64,000 nt of DNA from Paramacrobiotus metropolitanus (GCF_019649055.1 NW_026570237.1:248001-312000); one strand, 5' to 3'; positions 8,719 to 18,368 are shown, numbered from the stretch's first letter. Notes: a model not told the origin generated them from the sequence alone. Translations and numbers: made by a program.

Positions 8719-8937
8719 AATAATGCTCAATTAACCGCCGCCTTTTCCGCTAATCCCTTCGATGAGAAGCTCGGAAAGGATATTGAAGCGGCACTGAAGC
8801 GAGTGAAACATCTGCAAGACCAGATGCTCATCCTGTCGGTAACGCGGGCGGGTGACCCCGGCGGTGGAGATTTGTCCGGCCCGACATCTTTCGCTAACCG
8901 CCCATTGCCGCCCATCCCCACCGAGATGGTCACTTAA
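8719..8937 (+). CDS. Host-like C-terminal exon, unknown protein
   Basis: A GC-richer stretch open for 72 codons ends at TAA 8935-8937. It reads as a helical segment (DEKLGKDIEAALKRVKHLQD) followed by a glycine-rich linker and a proline motif (NRPLPPIPTEMVT) of the kind that SH3 domains bind. The likely start is an acceptor at about 8716-8718, since the frame is closed by TAG there. It is clearly coding-like but the family is unknown. It could be the last exon of a gene whose earlier exon is 8090-8334. Confidence 0.4.
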   Translation, partial: NNAQLTAAFSANPFDEKLGKDIEAALKRVKHLQDQMLILSVTRAGDPGGGDLSGPTSFANRPLPPIPTEMVT

Positions 8938-9767
8938 AAAATCATGTTCAAGTGGTTTTTTTTGGAAATTAACTCAATGACCGAAAAATATTGGCTACGA
9001 TTTTTGACTCGACGACGCTTCATGTGCGACGATCTCCTACACAGCCCTAACTCAGTACTGCAGCTTGTAACTATTTGAGTAGACTGGTTAAAGGTTTAGG
9101 GATGTCAGGAGTAAATCAGTTCAACTTAGCACATCAAACTGCATATATACAGTGGAAACATTGGTGGCGACCTCGGGAACCCAGGTTCGAGGTCACCGGG
9201 TGTATCAGTTTCTAACACCGCCTCACGTTTATGTATACAGAACTCTTTGACTCTTACAGAGTTTAAACTCTTACAAAGTTTGACTCACCATGTTGAGTTG
9301 GAGAGGAATCATAAAAGAAAATTTTCGGCGACCCTAAGGTCAATCAGCGACCCAAAGGTCATGGATACTCTCCGGTACAGAGACCAAGAGACTCAAATGT
9401 CTTCATTTAAAAGCGCGGGCTCGTTTCGCTCGTCAGCTTGTTAAAGAAAAGCTCGCTTCGCTCGAGTGCTTGGTTACGAAATGAACTAAATGTAGTTTAT
9501 AAGTAAGTACTTACTTTTGAACATAAAAGCGTTGCATAATTATAGCATCCAAAATCAAACCTGCGGAGAAAATCTAACGCAAAATTTTTTTGTAAAGTGG
9601 GAGACTAGCACTAGAAGTATGTTTGAAGCTATTACGCGGTAACAGCTTCCGGAGGTGATACTGGAAAAGTCTGTTTTGCTCAAGTATTGCTTGCTCTGCA
9701 CTTTTTCAAATTTTAGTATCGCCCAGATTCCCTTCCTTTTCTTACCATAGAAATTTCCTCCCTCTTT
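8938..9767. other. No gene seen
   Basis: Mixed AT-rich sequence. At 9250-9460 short similar words recur (ACTCTTACAGAGTTT and ACTCTTACAAAGTTT; GCTCGTTTCGCTCG and GCTCGCTTCGCTCG), suggesting old tandem duplication. No coding signal. Confidence 0.35.
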
Positions 9768-9862
9768 TTGACCGCTCGAAATTCCTTCTTTTAGTCTTCC
9801 CTCCCTCTTTTTGACCAAAGGAAATCCCTCCCTTTAATTTTCCCTCCCTCTTTTTGACCCTG
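9768..9862 (+). repeat. CCCTCCCTCTTTTTGACC tandem motif
   Basis: Three copies of (T)CCCTCCYTCTTTTTGACC lie at about 9758-9773, 9801-9819 and 9841-9860, in a pyrimidine-rich stretch that starts near 9725. Read on the minus strand it gives repeated GGTCAAAAAGAGGGAGGG. Function unknown. Confidence 0.5.
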
Positions 9863-10540
9863 GCTGTATCTGATGGGCGCCAGCATATTTCCACAGATCC
9901 TGTGGATGAAACTGTCATAAAAGAGAGTACATGAGTGATTAATGTTTTTACGGCAAGAGGCAGTGTGTTGCAAGTTGGGAACTAATAACCTATACAGAAG
10001 AACTCGCTGGATTGCGGGTAGACAAGTAAGTGTGACCTTACATAGTTAACTTTGTTTTCTCAAGCACCTTTTGGTCCTTTCGTCTTCGCCCAAGACCGAA
10101 TACATTGTCTGATAGGTGAAATGTGTCTTCGTCGAAGCGCCTCGCGGTGCTGCCGCCACCATGGCAGAGGCGAAGAAAATCATTACATAAACACAGATAT
10201 TTACCGCGATAATTGCAGTTTGTTTGCTTTGGTTTTTGAACAATGGGCGTGTGTAGCAAAAGGCAAAGTGTAATATATCTATCTGCTTTCGGTAAGATGC
10301 TTTTAGAAAGGACGTAAGAGAAAGGGTCCTCTCAGCTTCTGAAGCAGAGAATCAGTGTTGCTTTATTGCGAGGTAACGCTGTGTGTGTTCAGGAAACGTT
10401 CTGTACCGGTAACAGACTGCATGAAGTGTTGAAATAATGAAACCTGCGTAATTTTGAGTTTGACAAATGTTAATTTGAATAACCCTGTGAGCGGAAAAAC
10501 GGCTGACGTACAGCGATAAAGTCTTTCAAAGGTTGTATTG
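9863..10540. other. No gene seen
   Basis: About 680 bp with short frames on both strands and no recognisable motif. Confidence 0.35.
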
Positions 10541-10544
10541 TATT

Positions 10545-10605
10545 GCGCCGTGGTACAGTGGTATTGTTTACGCGGTACCCGGGGTTTGATTCCCACATCG
10601 GCACC
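10545..10605 (+). ncRNA. tRNA-like pol III unit, probably a tRNA pseudogene or SINE head
   Basis: GCGCCGTGGTACAGTGGTA resembles the 5' end and A box of a tRNA (TGGTACAGTGG), and GGTTTGATTCC fits the B box. A TTTTT terminator follows at 10606. Only about 22 bases separate the two boxes, so a full anticodon arm does not fit, and the T and acceptor stems pair poorly. It is therefore not a normal tRNA gene; a truncated pseudogene or SINE promoter is more likely. Confidence 0.4.
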
Positions 10606-10610
10606 TTTTT

Positions 10611-11050
10611 CAGCCGTACCTCGGTTTCCAGTTGATAGCGCCCTGGTTTTAATCCAACAAAAAACTCAGTAATACGGCTAAGGATTTCAGCCGGCCGTTA
10701 GCCGAAAAGCCAGCCGTTTATCCGGCGGCATTCCGGCCGTTGCAATATTTAGAGATAGTATAAAAATAAGCATTACGATTATGTATTTTGATAACTTAGC
10801 AGTTATAGATATGTTATGATAACAGAAAAATCTTAAGCAATACAAGCCGAACAGATTTATCTGTGTAGTAGTTGCATGTCATGTCACATATAATCCCAAT
10901 CGCCGTTGCTTTATTATGTCTGAACTTTCTGTTGTCTTGTGCGTTTTAGCTCAACTCGTCGGAATACGGCGTTTTTCCATGTAAATTAGGTAGCCACTTT
11001 TTTTACTGATTGGTCTTAAAAATATATTTCTTACACAACCTCAGGAGAGT
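10611..11050. other. No gene seen; GCCGGC-rich patch
   Basis: At 10670-10750 CAGCCGGCCGTTAGCCG-type words recur, resembling the interior of the hAT-like MITE at 39450-39996. I could not find matching ends. The remainder is AT-rich. Confidence 0.3.
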
Positions 11051-11057
11051 TTACTTA

Positions 11058-11630
11058 TTACACAGCATCAACTGACTCCTGCGGCCTAATCACAGAGAAC
11101 ATTTGATATAAATTTGCTCCCATCGGTGCCGTTCCCAGGATAGATGCCGCATTGCCTCGTTGGATTTCGATGCTGATCCGCTGGCGCAGGAATTCTGTGG
11201 CCCGCTTTTCGCCGGTTTCCTCTTGAATCTTCCGTCCAACTACTGTCATCATGCGGGTTGCTTCTGGTCCGGGCGGTCCAACCGTCTCGAAGCCCAAGGC
11301 GCTGAAAAGGTAATTTGGAGTGATGTCCCGGTATTTTTCCGCCTTGCTTTGCTCGGCCTGTGCTGCCGCCGCTCCCGCACGTGTAGACGTTGCCACGATA
11401 TGCGAAATGGCCATGGTGTTAACACACGTGGCATCCCATGCCAACATTCGCCCTCTTTCCCATGGTGTCAGCGTAACGCCGTCAGGGCGCTTGTTATTTG
11501 TTGGGCAGATACCTGGTGGCTCCACTTCGCTTTCGAAGCCGGCGGAGGCGAGACTGCGCTTCCAAATAGCGTTCAGACATTTATGGGTAGGAATTCGGTG
11601 TGTTTGTGACGTAAGAATTAACGCAAGCAA
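11058..11630 (-). mobile_element. 5'-truncated non-LTR retrotransposon, endonuclease end only
   Basis: The 190-residue open frame matches the C-terminus of the larger element at 30345-33289. Shared blocks are KRPDGVTLTPW, LAWDATCVNT (the other copy has LAWDVTCVDT), an A/G-rich joint, LFSALGFETVGPPGP, and EFLRQRISIEIQRGNAAS. These are the core and tail of the restriction-like (PD-(D/E)XK-type) endonuclease of R2-group LINEs. The fragment starts abruptly near 11600 with nothing of the reverse transcriptase, the usual result of incomplete reverse transcription. The frame is unbroken, so this insertion may be fairly young, although the family copies are well diverged. Confidence 0.85.
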
Positions 11631-11729
11631 ATTCAGCGCAACCGCAAATAATTTTATTACTACTCAATTGATAAACACGCGCTTGTAAATTCAACACTTA
11701 TTATAAAAAGCAAACTTACCAAAAACAAC

Positions 11730-12098
11730 TCAGTTATATGATAACCAAACAAATTCAGCGTACTTTGGTACAGCCACTGAGTTCTCTTCTTGTGCAATCA
11801 GGTACTCGTTTTCATTCCTCCAGATCATTGTTCCTTCGCAGAGGATATCATCCTGATAGTCTAGCTCTTCATCTTCCGTTAGTTTGAGGATAAGCTCGAT
11901 CAGTTCCATTTCACGCAGTGTAACGCCATTCTGGCGGCTTTCCGCTAAGCCGAAACTGTCCACTAAGACATTGTTGCCGAACACCACCTCCGGTTCTTCG
12001 TATAACCAGAATATGGTCACATCACCGTTGCGGTAGCCGATAACCGGATCGTTTCCGGGATAGTCAACGTACTTCAGCATGATTACTGGATCGTGCAT
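11730..12098 (-). CDS. Unknown 122-residue acidic protein
   Basis: An intact ORF starts at the ATG at 12096-12098 and ends at 11730. It contains beta-strand-like segments (DVTIFWLYEEPEVVF), a helical motif with a preceding strand (GVTLREMELIELILKL) and an acidic segment (TEDEELDYQDD). The strand-then-amphipathic-helix pattern is similar to the ends of the proteins at 1778-2230 and 19610-20044, which suggests but does not prove a shared fold. It lies at the downstream end of the capsid cluster. Function unknown. Confidence 0.5.
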   Translation of the reverse strand: MHDPVIMLKYVDYPGNDPVIGYRNGDVTIFWLYEEPEVVFGNNVLVDSFGLAESRQNGVTLREMELIELILKLTEDEELDYQDDILCEGTMIWRNENEYLIAQEENSVAVPKYAEFVWLSYN

Positions 12099-12423
12099 GC
12101 AAAAATAAGGGTATGCTGTATCGTAAATAAAGAATTACTGTACAACTACCAGTTCGTGCGTGATGATCCACTATGCACGATAGGATGGGCTTTCCACGGG
12201 AGGAAAATATTGAAACTTTGGCGATGCAAAAAGTAATCTCCCCTTTAACGTGACGTTCTGAAATGAGCCGTTTAGTGCAGCTTTTTCAGTGGTTGTTAAA
12301 GTCGACAGCGAGACACCGCGATTGGATATCGTGGAAGCCCAGCTTATAACACCCCATATTAGCAATCCCCACACAATCGTATAGACTTATACCATACCAA
12401 GGTACAGTATAATTTCTCCTCGC

Positions 12424-12633
12424 TTATCCATTGTACATGTCGTTTCCAATAACGGCATTTGTCAAAACAGTCTTTAAAAGAGCTTCCGTGATATCTTTGG
12501 AAGCCTTAACATCGATCTCCGTTACGTTTTTCGGTCCCTTAATGAAAAGTAGTGTATATGAGGACACTACCAAGCACAGCATGCAAATTGCCACAATAAT
12601 TTTTAGTACACGCCCCAGCACGTCCTTATCCAT
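12424..12633 (-). CDS. Small single-pass membrane protein
   Basis: This 69-residue ORF starts at the ATG at 12631-12633, with TTTATAAG about 20 bp upstream. Residues ~8-31 form one membrane helix (VLKIIVAICMLCLVVSSYTL) after a short charged start (MDKDVLGR). The remaining ~38 residues are polar. Orientation is probably N-in. Small membrane proteins are frequent next to capsid genes in Polinton-like viruses, but no family can be assigned. Confidence 0.55.
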   Translation of the reverse strand: MDKDVLGRVLKIIVAICMLCLVVSSYTLLFIKGPKNVTEIDVKASKDITEALLKTVLTNAVIGNDMYNG

Positions 12634-12646
12634 TTTTTAAAAGCTG

Positions 12647-12656
12647 ACTTATAAAT
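12647..12656 (-). promoter_or_regulatory. TATA-like box before the small membrane protein gene
   Basis: ATTTATAAGT on the minus strand, about 20 bp from the ATG at 12633. That is close for a standard start, so usage is uncertain. Confidence 0.3.
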
Positions 12657-12730
12657 CCCTGGTCACGAAGACGTGTCTTAAGACTAAAAAATCGGTTAAC
12701 AAATTTGCAAACGAACCGGTCGTTCCTTGT

Positions 12731-12808
12731 AGTATCTTTCGTCAGTGCTGACATTACATCCTAGTATCTTTCGTCAGTGCTGACATTACATCAATGCTGA
12801 CATTACAT
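12731..12808 (+). repeat. 32-bp tandem repeat at the protease 3' end
   Basis: AGTATCTTTCGTCAGTGCTG... occurs at 12731-12760 and again at 12763-12792, then a partial unit (ATGCTGACATTACATC) follows to 12808. The repeat runs into the last codons and stop of the protease gene on the minus strand, so the protein's C-terminus was probably reset by this duplication. Confidence 0.7.
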
Positions 12809-13166
12809 CAAAATTATACGACCTTAATAATACAAAAAACATACAGAATCGTCCGCACACTGTTGTATCCCCACTCTGTAGTGTTTTGTTGTGCATGATT
12901 AAATAGTCGTTTTCCATCCAAACAGAGATTTCTTTAGCATATTGTGTCGGTTGCTGACCAAAAGAATCGAAATATTCCAACTGGCCGGGCGCAACACTAA
13001 AGAATGCGATCTAGTGCTCGCACGGATGACCTAAGGGCATGGTATTAACTATGTACGCTCCTGGGTACTCTTTTGGTGGGAGTGTATCGGCCGCAACTAC
13101 ACCCACAAATACGTCTTTTACACGGGTGTCATGACAGAGAGCGTTTTCGATCTCTCGGCTATCCAT
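12786..13166 (-). pseudogene. Adenovirus-type (adenain-like) maturation cysteine protease, one nonsense codon
   Basis: The ATG at 13164-13166 follows the hexon-like stop by one base. One reading frame runs to 12786, interrupted once by TAG at 13011-13013. Family signatures are visible: GVVAADTLP and AYIVNTMP near the N-terminus, a His ending PLGHPCEH just before the stop, EYFDSFGQQP with the acidic catalytic position, WMEND, and CGRFCMFF with the catalytic Cys. In this protease family a Trp follows the catalytic His. The TAG sits exactly there, so one G-to-A change of TGG explains it. The enzyme cleaves capsid precursors during virion maturation. At ~126 codons it is short compared with adenain, in line with Polinton proteases. 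Confidence 0.85.
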
Positions 13167-13167
13167 T

Positions 13168-14544
13168 TTAAGGTGCAAAATCGAAAAGCAGCTGACGATT
13201 ATTGTTGATCTCAATTACGTTGTCGAATACGAGCATCGATACGCAAACAACGTTATCATCCAGCGGTTTACCGAATTTCATGTGTAAATTTAAGTGTCCG
13301 TGTCTCGTGAGCGATAATGCTCCTCTCCCGGTGTCACCTCTTGTAAAATCGAATCCGTAGAGGCAATAGCCACCTTTATTGTAGGTGAGCCGATCAAAAG
13401 GCAACTCGCCGGCCCCCTCATTTAAGCGCTCCAAAACATCAAGGAGGCCCTCGTGTCCTTGAATGCTGCAGCCGTTTGTATAATCCATGTTGTACCCTTG
13501 GGTCGGGAACAACTGCCCATCAATCTCGGCACTAATGTACGTAAGATTGAAATGCTGAAAATTCAGTGGTTTGGTCTTAAAGTCGCCGGAAAAAGCCTTA
13601 CTAGAGATCATACCAAAAATCGTAATATTTGGCAGCTGCCCCATAACAATATTCGACCAAACAGCCTGTTGTTGTCCCTTTGGTAGTGCGTGTTGGCGCA
13701 AAGCAACTCTCTCAATATGGTGCTTGGCCGTAGTGCCCATGAGTTGCTTGCTCATGGCGTTGAGGAAATCCGGGCTGGGTTCGTACTTGCGAACCTTGAG
13801 TCGTGGATTCCGGATAGCTACCAATTTTGGAGCTGACGTGTCTGCATCACACATGAAGACAACTTCGTTTTTATTTCTTATTAATTTTATGGTAAGCTCC
13901 ACGCCGGGGATAAGCGGCTTATCCTGCTGAAACAGGTCACAGTGTAGCTTCCCTGTGAGCTGCAACGGGGTTCCCGATAACAAAAACTTTTGACGCTTTT
14001 GGGCCCCTCACTAATGAATGTTTTTTTTGGTAAAGGTCTTTGTTCCGTCTTTAGGATCCTTCATTTGTTCAGCTTTAAAAGTGGTATCGCTGTCCAGTTC
14101 CGTATCCAAGGCAAATCCTGATATGGAAAGCTGAGATTTTTGAGCTTCTCTGGTGAAGCCAAGCAATGTTTCTAAATACGCACGAATATGATATAATGTG
14201 CTTGAATCTGAAATGCTTCCCCACCTAGCGTGACAGTCAGAGTGAAAAAGGCTGTGCAGCATATTGTTAATTGGCACTAAATAGTCGTTTTCTTCCAGTT
14301 TTTTTCCTTCAAAATTTGTCACGTGCAAGTCACAACTGAAACGAATGTCTGCCAGGCTAACCAACTCATTCATAGATGGCGCTATGGTAAATGAAATATC
14401 GTTAGCGTCGTCAAAAGTGGCCTGAGCTGGGCCTATCTCGTGATCTTTAGTATTCCAGCGCTCCGTTAGAGTGGCTGGCAGGTAAAACAAATGACTTTCT
14501 AGGAGCATAGAAGGCTCAGAACCCGCTTCAATCATGGCAGTCAT
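13168..14544 (-). pseudogene. Hexon-like major capsid protein, F54H12.2 family, double stop
   Basis: Two ORFs (14011-14544 and 13168-13983) are in the same frame, separated by ten codons that include adjacent TAG and TGA at 14008-14013. The protein resembles the F54H12.2-type proteins found beside integrases in Polinton-like elements: SLFSD-like spacing in MLHSLFHSD, SDSSTLYHIRAYLETLLG, then LTGKLHCDLFQQDKPLIPGV, LKVRKYEPSPDFLNAMSK, GQLPNITIFGM, NFQHFNLTYISAEIDGQ and FDNVIEINNNRQLLFDF. This family is thought to be a double-jelly-roll capsid protein. The ~458-codon length fits. A run of eight A just before the stops allows two compensating shifts as an alternative to nonsense mutation. It starts 3 bases after the stop of the basic-protein gene. 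Confidence 0.85.
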
Positions 14545-14547
14545 GTT

Positions 14548-14979
14548 TTAAAATTTATTTTTTATTGCGTCTATCTCTCTTTGGCGCTTAGTTTTGGCCT
14601 TAGTCTTTCGCTTGCGACGCAAAGTTGGAACCTGTCTCTTACGTCGGAGCGCTGTTTTTCGTTTTAAACCTCCCTTAATGCCCTTTCCACCTTGTTTTTT
14701 TTCTTTTAGTTTTTCCGTAACTTTGTTTACAGCATTATCAATGACCGACTCAATTGTTTTGGTCGCCATTTGTTTAAAATGGGGGTGAGCCTGACTGACC
14801 AAGCTGGAAATGTACGGTGCTGCTTTTGAAAATAAACCTTTAGTAAAACCGATAACCTTACCCCAGAAGCTACCACTAGCCATTGGCGTGCCGCGGTATT
14901 TGGGCATACCGTAGCCATGTTGTTTTTTAAACAACTTGGTGTAGCGCGATTCGTTAAAACTGAAGGGCTGGAGAACCAT
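14548..14979 (-). CDS. Basic virion-associated protein with amphipathic N-terminal segment
   Basis: An intact 143-residue ORF starts 2 bases after the stop of the penton-like gene. It has a conserved N-terminal part (KKQHGYGMPKYRGTPM, then FWGKVIGFTKGLFSKAAPY), a probable amphipathic helix, and a C-terminal ~45 residues packed with K and R (KRKTALRRKRQ, RRKRKTKAKTKRQRE). The decayed copy at 57783-58078 keeps the same two parts, which shows that they are under constraint. By analogy with adenovirus, the amphipathic segment could act on membranes and the tail could bind the genome. That role is an inference; I name no homologue. Confidence 0.75.
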   Translation of the reverse strand: MVLQPFSFNESRYTKLFKKQHGYGMPKYRGTPMASGSFWGKVIGFTKGLFSKAAPYISSLVSQAHPHFKQMATKTIESVIDNAVNKVTEKLKEKKQGGKGIKGGLKRKTALRRKRQVPTLRRKRKTKAKTKRQREIDAIKNKF

Positions 14980-14981
14980 TT

Positions 14982-15701
14982 TTAGCGTTTTTTAAGCCTG
15001 AAATGTAATTTTACCAGGGCAGTCCCTGCATGAAACTGAATTTTATGTCCTAAATCATCGCAAAACTCTATCTCGATCGTGCTAAATGCATTTCGCATAA
15101 CCGGAACGTAGTGGGGATTTTCAAAACGCAGAACGGTACCCTGATTTGCGTCTGGCATAACAGAAAGGATCCGCAAACACGGTGACACGGAATCCCCAAT
15201 AAGCTGGTGCTCAATTATATCGCAATAAACATACAACAGTTGACTTGCAAACGTCGTTTTAAATTGGACTTTATCCGAATATTCAGGTTTATTTTTCACA
15301 CCTAATGCATTGCTGTGTTGAACACCATCAAAGATAACTGAAACTCCATCGCTTGCGCTTGCTAAGTGTTTTTCTATTTTGAAGCACTTTTCTGTGCCTT
15401 TTCCCGTATAACAACCAGACAGGTGAGATTCGACTGCTGCCAGCAGAGCACCTTGGGTTGGATAGGTGTTTGGGTAAATCTCTTTTGTTAATAACGGCGC
15501 AGTGCTGTTCCGCTTAAGGTGTATCTTAAAAAACTCTTTCAAATTTATTTTCATTGGAGGCAAAATGACTTCAGACAACCCGACTTCCCAATGACCATCG
15601 AGGTCAACAGACCTAGAAAGGGCGGTTGTACACTTACTAGTTTTATTCCCAGAAAAAGCAGCCGCCGATGCGGTACTAGGCAGCGTCATGTAAAAACTCA
15701 T
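14982..15701 (-). CDS. Penton-like minor capsid protein
   Basis: An intact 239-residue ORF starts at the ATG at 15699-15701, which overlaps the integrase TGA (sequence TCATGAG). It begins MSFYMTLPSTASAAAFSGN and soon has DLDGHWEVGLSEVILPP, a start shared by proteins that sit between integrase and hexon-like genes in many Polinton-like elements. It ends with HAGTALVKLHFRLKKR. The copy at 57061-57778 keeps the start, the WEVG-SE-ILPPM motif and the C-terminus (HPGTAIVKLHFRPKKR). It is most likely the single-jelly-roll vertex protein; that fold is inferred from gene order and size. Confidence 0.8.
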   Translation of the reverse strand: MSFYMTLPSTASAAAFSGNKTSKCTTALSRSVDLDGHWEVGLSEVILPPMKINLKEFFKIHLKRNSTAPLLTKEIYPNTYPTQGALLAAVESHLSGCYTGKGTEKCFKIEKHLASASDGVSVIFDGVQHSNALGVKNKPEYSDKVQFKTTFASQLLYVYCDIIEHQLIGDSVSPCLRILSVMPDANQGTVLRFENPHYVPVMRNAFSTIEIEFCDDLGHKIQFHAGTALVKLHFRLKKR

Positions 15702-16773
15702 GATTTCAAATCGTATTTGTATTCCCAGGAATCATACGCCGGTCCATAACCATACCAACGCACCAAATACTGTTCCCGTCCTTTATGCTTACGTGTGCAA
15801 ATAATTTTTGAAATTCTGTGATACAGCCTTTCTACCATCTGCACCTTTGATAATTCTCCCTTGTAAAATAGTCCATTGACAGCCTCTCACCCTAAGTCCT
15901 CAACTGCATAGAGAAAGGTTTTTCCTTTTCCAGCGACACGTGTTACTTTGAAAATTTCTTCTATAAAATTCGTTTCATAACCCTTTTCAAAGGTGAGTTT
16001 ATTTTTAGCTATCCTAACGTGATCTCCAACATTAAACACTGGTTGGGTTTGATCCTCACTCTTCATTTAAGTGATTAGTTTCTGTCGAATTGCGCGGGCT
16101 TCATTCTCGCCTACTTCACTGGGTGAATACCCGGTTTCCGAATGGACAGAGTGATTGTACGATTTAACCACACTAGGTAGTACATCAATGTCCCGGTACG
16201 TGTTAGTTTCCGTCATGTACACATACAAACTGTCCTTCAAAGTGCGGCTGAATCTCTCTACCATTGCGCACTTGACGTCATTATTGCGCGTTGTAAAAAA
16301 TTTTACATTACATTCACGGAAGAACTGACGAATCTCCTTACCGACAAACTCCTTGCCATTGTCACTCTGGCAACGAACTGGTGGCCCTTGCTCTTTGAAC
16401 ACTAAAGACAGAGCTTGTAAATTATCTGCTGGTTTTTTCGATTTTACGGGGGTCGCCCATGCAAACCGTTAAAAACAGTCTATGGCCGTCAAAAGATACC
16501 GAAACCATCATTTGCACTTGCAAATTTCTGCAGATCTGCCAAATCAATCTGCAGTTGGTCGTTGATATCCACAGTTATGATTTTCCGCCGTTTGAACTAG
16601 GAACGGAACTGTCTGTGCTGGGTATATCCATCCTTGGACTGTAAATATCGTTCAACCTGTTCACGATTAAACCTATGCTTGCTGACTGCTTTGTAGAGAC
16701 GCTCAATTCCACCGAAGCTTCCCGGGTTCGCTAGATTCAGATAAGTATCGTCTAAAGACACCATTTTATGCAT
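15698..16773 (-). pseudogene. Retroviral-type integrase with chromodomain-like tail, several breaks
   Basis: This is homologous to the F54H12.3-type integrase of Polintons. Order: N-terminal region (starts MHKMVSLDDTYLNLANPGSF), DDE core with QIDLADL (first Asp), QSDNGKEF (second Asp) and KCAMVERFSRTLKD (Glu), a C-terminal beta-barrel (NVGDHVRIAKNK), and a chromodomain-like end (QYLVRWYGYGPAYDSWE). Breaks: TAG at 16597-16599, a frameshift near 16500, TAA at 16469-16471, TAA at 16067-16069 and TGA at 15887-15889. All catalytic residues remain. The start overlaps the end of the proline-rich gene by 8 bases and the TGA overlaps the next ATG. It would have joined element DNA to the host chromosome. 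Confidence 0.85.
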
Positions 16774-17963
16774 ATGTCAACCAACCTCCGCTCTGAATAT
16801 TTGATTCATTCTGCGGTTCTGGCGACTTTGTACGCGGTTTTTTTATCGGTCTGTCCTTAGAACTGCTCTTTGCACGCCTTAATGCCGGATTGACAACTAA
16901 TTGCTGAGGTGAATATTTATTATTTGGAACCTTGGTTGTTCGTGCTGTTAACGATTTTCTTGGACCATCAGCTGCATAAGTATTTGCTTGAAGTTGTGGT
17001 AGCGGGGCTGGTGGTGGCATTAAAGCTTTAAATGTTGGTGGCGGACCCAATGCCGCAGTGGCTGGCCTGTGCGTGGGCTTGGTGCGGTATGTTAAAGCAG
17101 GTAGCTGTTGAGCAGGGGGCAAACGAGCCTGCTCGTACGTCAAAGATTTCAGCTGTTGACCAGGTGGCAAACTAGCCTGTTCGTACGTTAAAGACTTTGG
17201 CTGTTGGATTGTGGGTAAAGCTGCTGACGGATGACGTATCGATGGTATGTCAATACTGTCTTCGTCGCTATCATCTGGAAATTCCACCATACTTATTGGT
17301 GTTGCATTCGCTAAAGCCAAAAAGTTGGGGGATGGGCTTCGGAAACCTAAATAATTCACAGGTATTGATGGTGGTGGCTGCAACGATGCTTGATGTTGTG
17401 GTGGTGGTTGAAAGTGCATTGGTTGAGGAAGTAATGGCTGGGACGTTATTGGAGAGGGCTCGTTGTACGTTAAATAACCATCGACGGGAAACGTTACTTG
17501 GCCGGTCTGTCAGTGAGCGCAGGTAACGGTGGACTATTATCGATCTCCATAAGCGAGTTTGTACCTTTGTGCGCTGTTCTGGGTTTTAGCGCCGGTTTTT
17601 TTGTAATGGTTTTCGGTTTAGGTGCTCGGTAAACATGCTTTACAAGTGGTTTTCCTGGTACGGGAACATACTGGAGAACGGGAGCATTGGGAACCATAAT
17701 TGGATCTGATTGCACATATTCAATTTGAGGATCTGTGTCTTTCTGTGTGTGCTGATCCATCATTAGCTGTTTAGGCGTCGGAATATAATGTGTGACAGGT
17801 TCTGTGTCGACCTGCACCTCATAGTCTCGAGTTCGCACGGTATGCTGTGGTTGATTATCTAAAACCGGCTGAACACCTGCGTTAGTAGGTTCTTTCGGCT
17901 GATAAACAGGGGTCTCGGGGACTGGATTATGCTGTAATTGTTGTCATATTGCGTCGCTGACAT
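16766..17963 (-). pseudogene. Proline-rich repeat protein, two frame breaks
   Basis: The ATG at 17961-17963 opens a short frame (MSATQYDNNYS). The message then continues in a second frame from about 17940 to 17494, and in a third from about 17490 to a TAA at 16766-16768. The protein is rich in P, Q, T and S. It carries three imperfect copies of SLTYEQASLPPGQQL (residues encoded about 17080-17210) and a basic C-terminal segment (RRAKSSSKDRPIKKPRTK). Disordered proline-rich proteins of this kind lie upstream of integrase in related elements. Function is unknown; scaffold or tegument-like roles are guesses. Confidence 0.55.
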
Positions 17964-18044
17964 GACAAGATTTGGTCCACGGTGTTGGACGCCGCTTTGT
18001 TGTCAGGATGGCGTACTCCGCCTCCGGCACCAATATAAAAGTTT

Positions 18045-18368
18045 TCATTTTGAAGAAATAAAAGATGTTAACAAGTTTCCTAAAACAGGTAATAACACGT
18101 TCAAAAATCCACCTTTTTGTTGTAAAATCTTTAATTTTTTCTTGCAATTTACGTTATTACTTGCAAGGCGTCTAATGCTTAATGCATATTTCTTGACTTG
18201 TCGGAGCTCTTGTTTAGAAATTCCAACTGGATTTTCGAGCAAGTTGAGGCAGGCCTCTTCAATAGCTTGCATTTGTTTCTTATTATAATGCAAAAAAACT
18301 TTCCTGCGCTGTATTGGCGACAGCTGTGCAAGGCCGAGCACAATTTTGTGCACTTCATCCGGCTTCAT
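18045..18368 (-). CDS. Small basic late protein with KGGFL motif
   Basis: An intact 107-residue ORF starts at the ATG at 18366-18368, with a TATATATG box about 12 bp away. It is helical and basic (LSPIQRRKVFLHYNKKQMQ), with a central ALSIRRLASNNVNCKKKL segment and a hydrophobic tail after KILQQKGGFLNVLLPVLGNL. Small proteins with a KR-rich stretch followed by QKGGFL and a hydrophobic end recur beside Polinton capsid genes. The tail may insert in membrane or be a processed core peptide. I cannot assign an exact role. Confidence 0.6.
   Translation of the reverse strand: MKPDEVHKIVLGLAQLSPIQRRKVFLHYNKKQMQAIEEACLNLLENPVGISKQELRQVKKYALSIRRLASNNVNCKKKLKILQQKGGFLNVLLPVLGNLLTSFISSK

Noticed and set aside
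9125-9200. TGGTGGCGACCTCGGGAACC as a retroelement primer-binding site
   Set aside because: No LTR or internal retroelement sequence follows.
12171-12374. Minus-strand ORF with hydrophobic start near the capsid genes
   Set aside because: No ATG in the open frame (begins at GTG after a stop) and no motif; could be chance.
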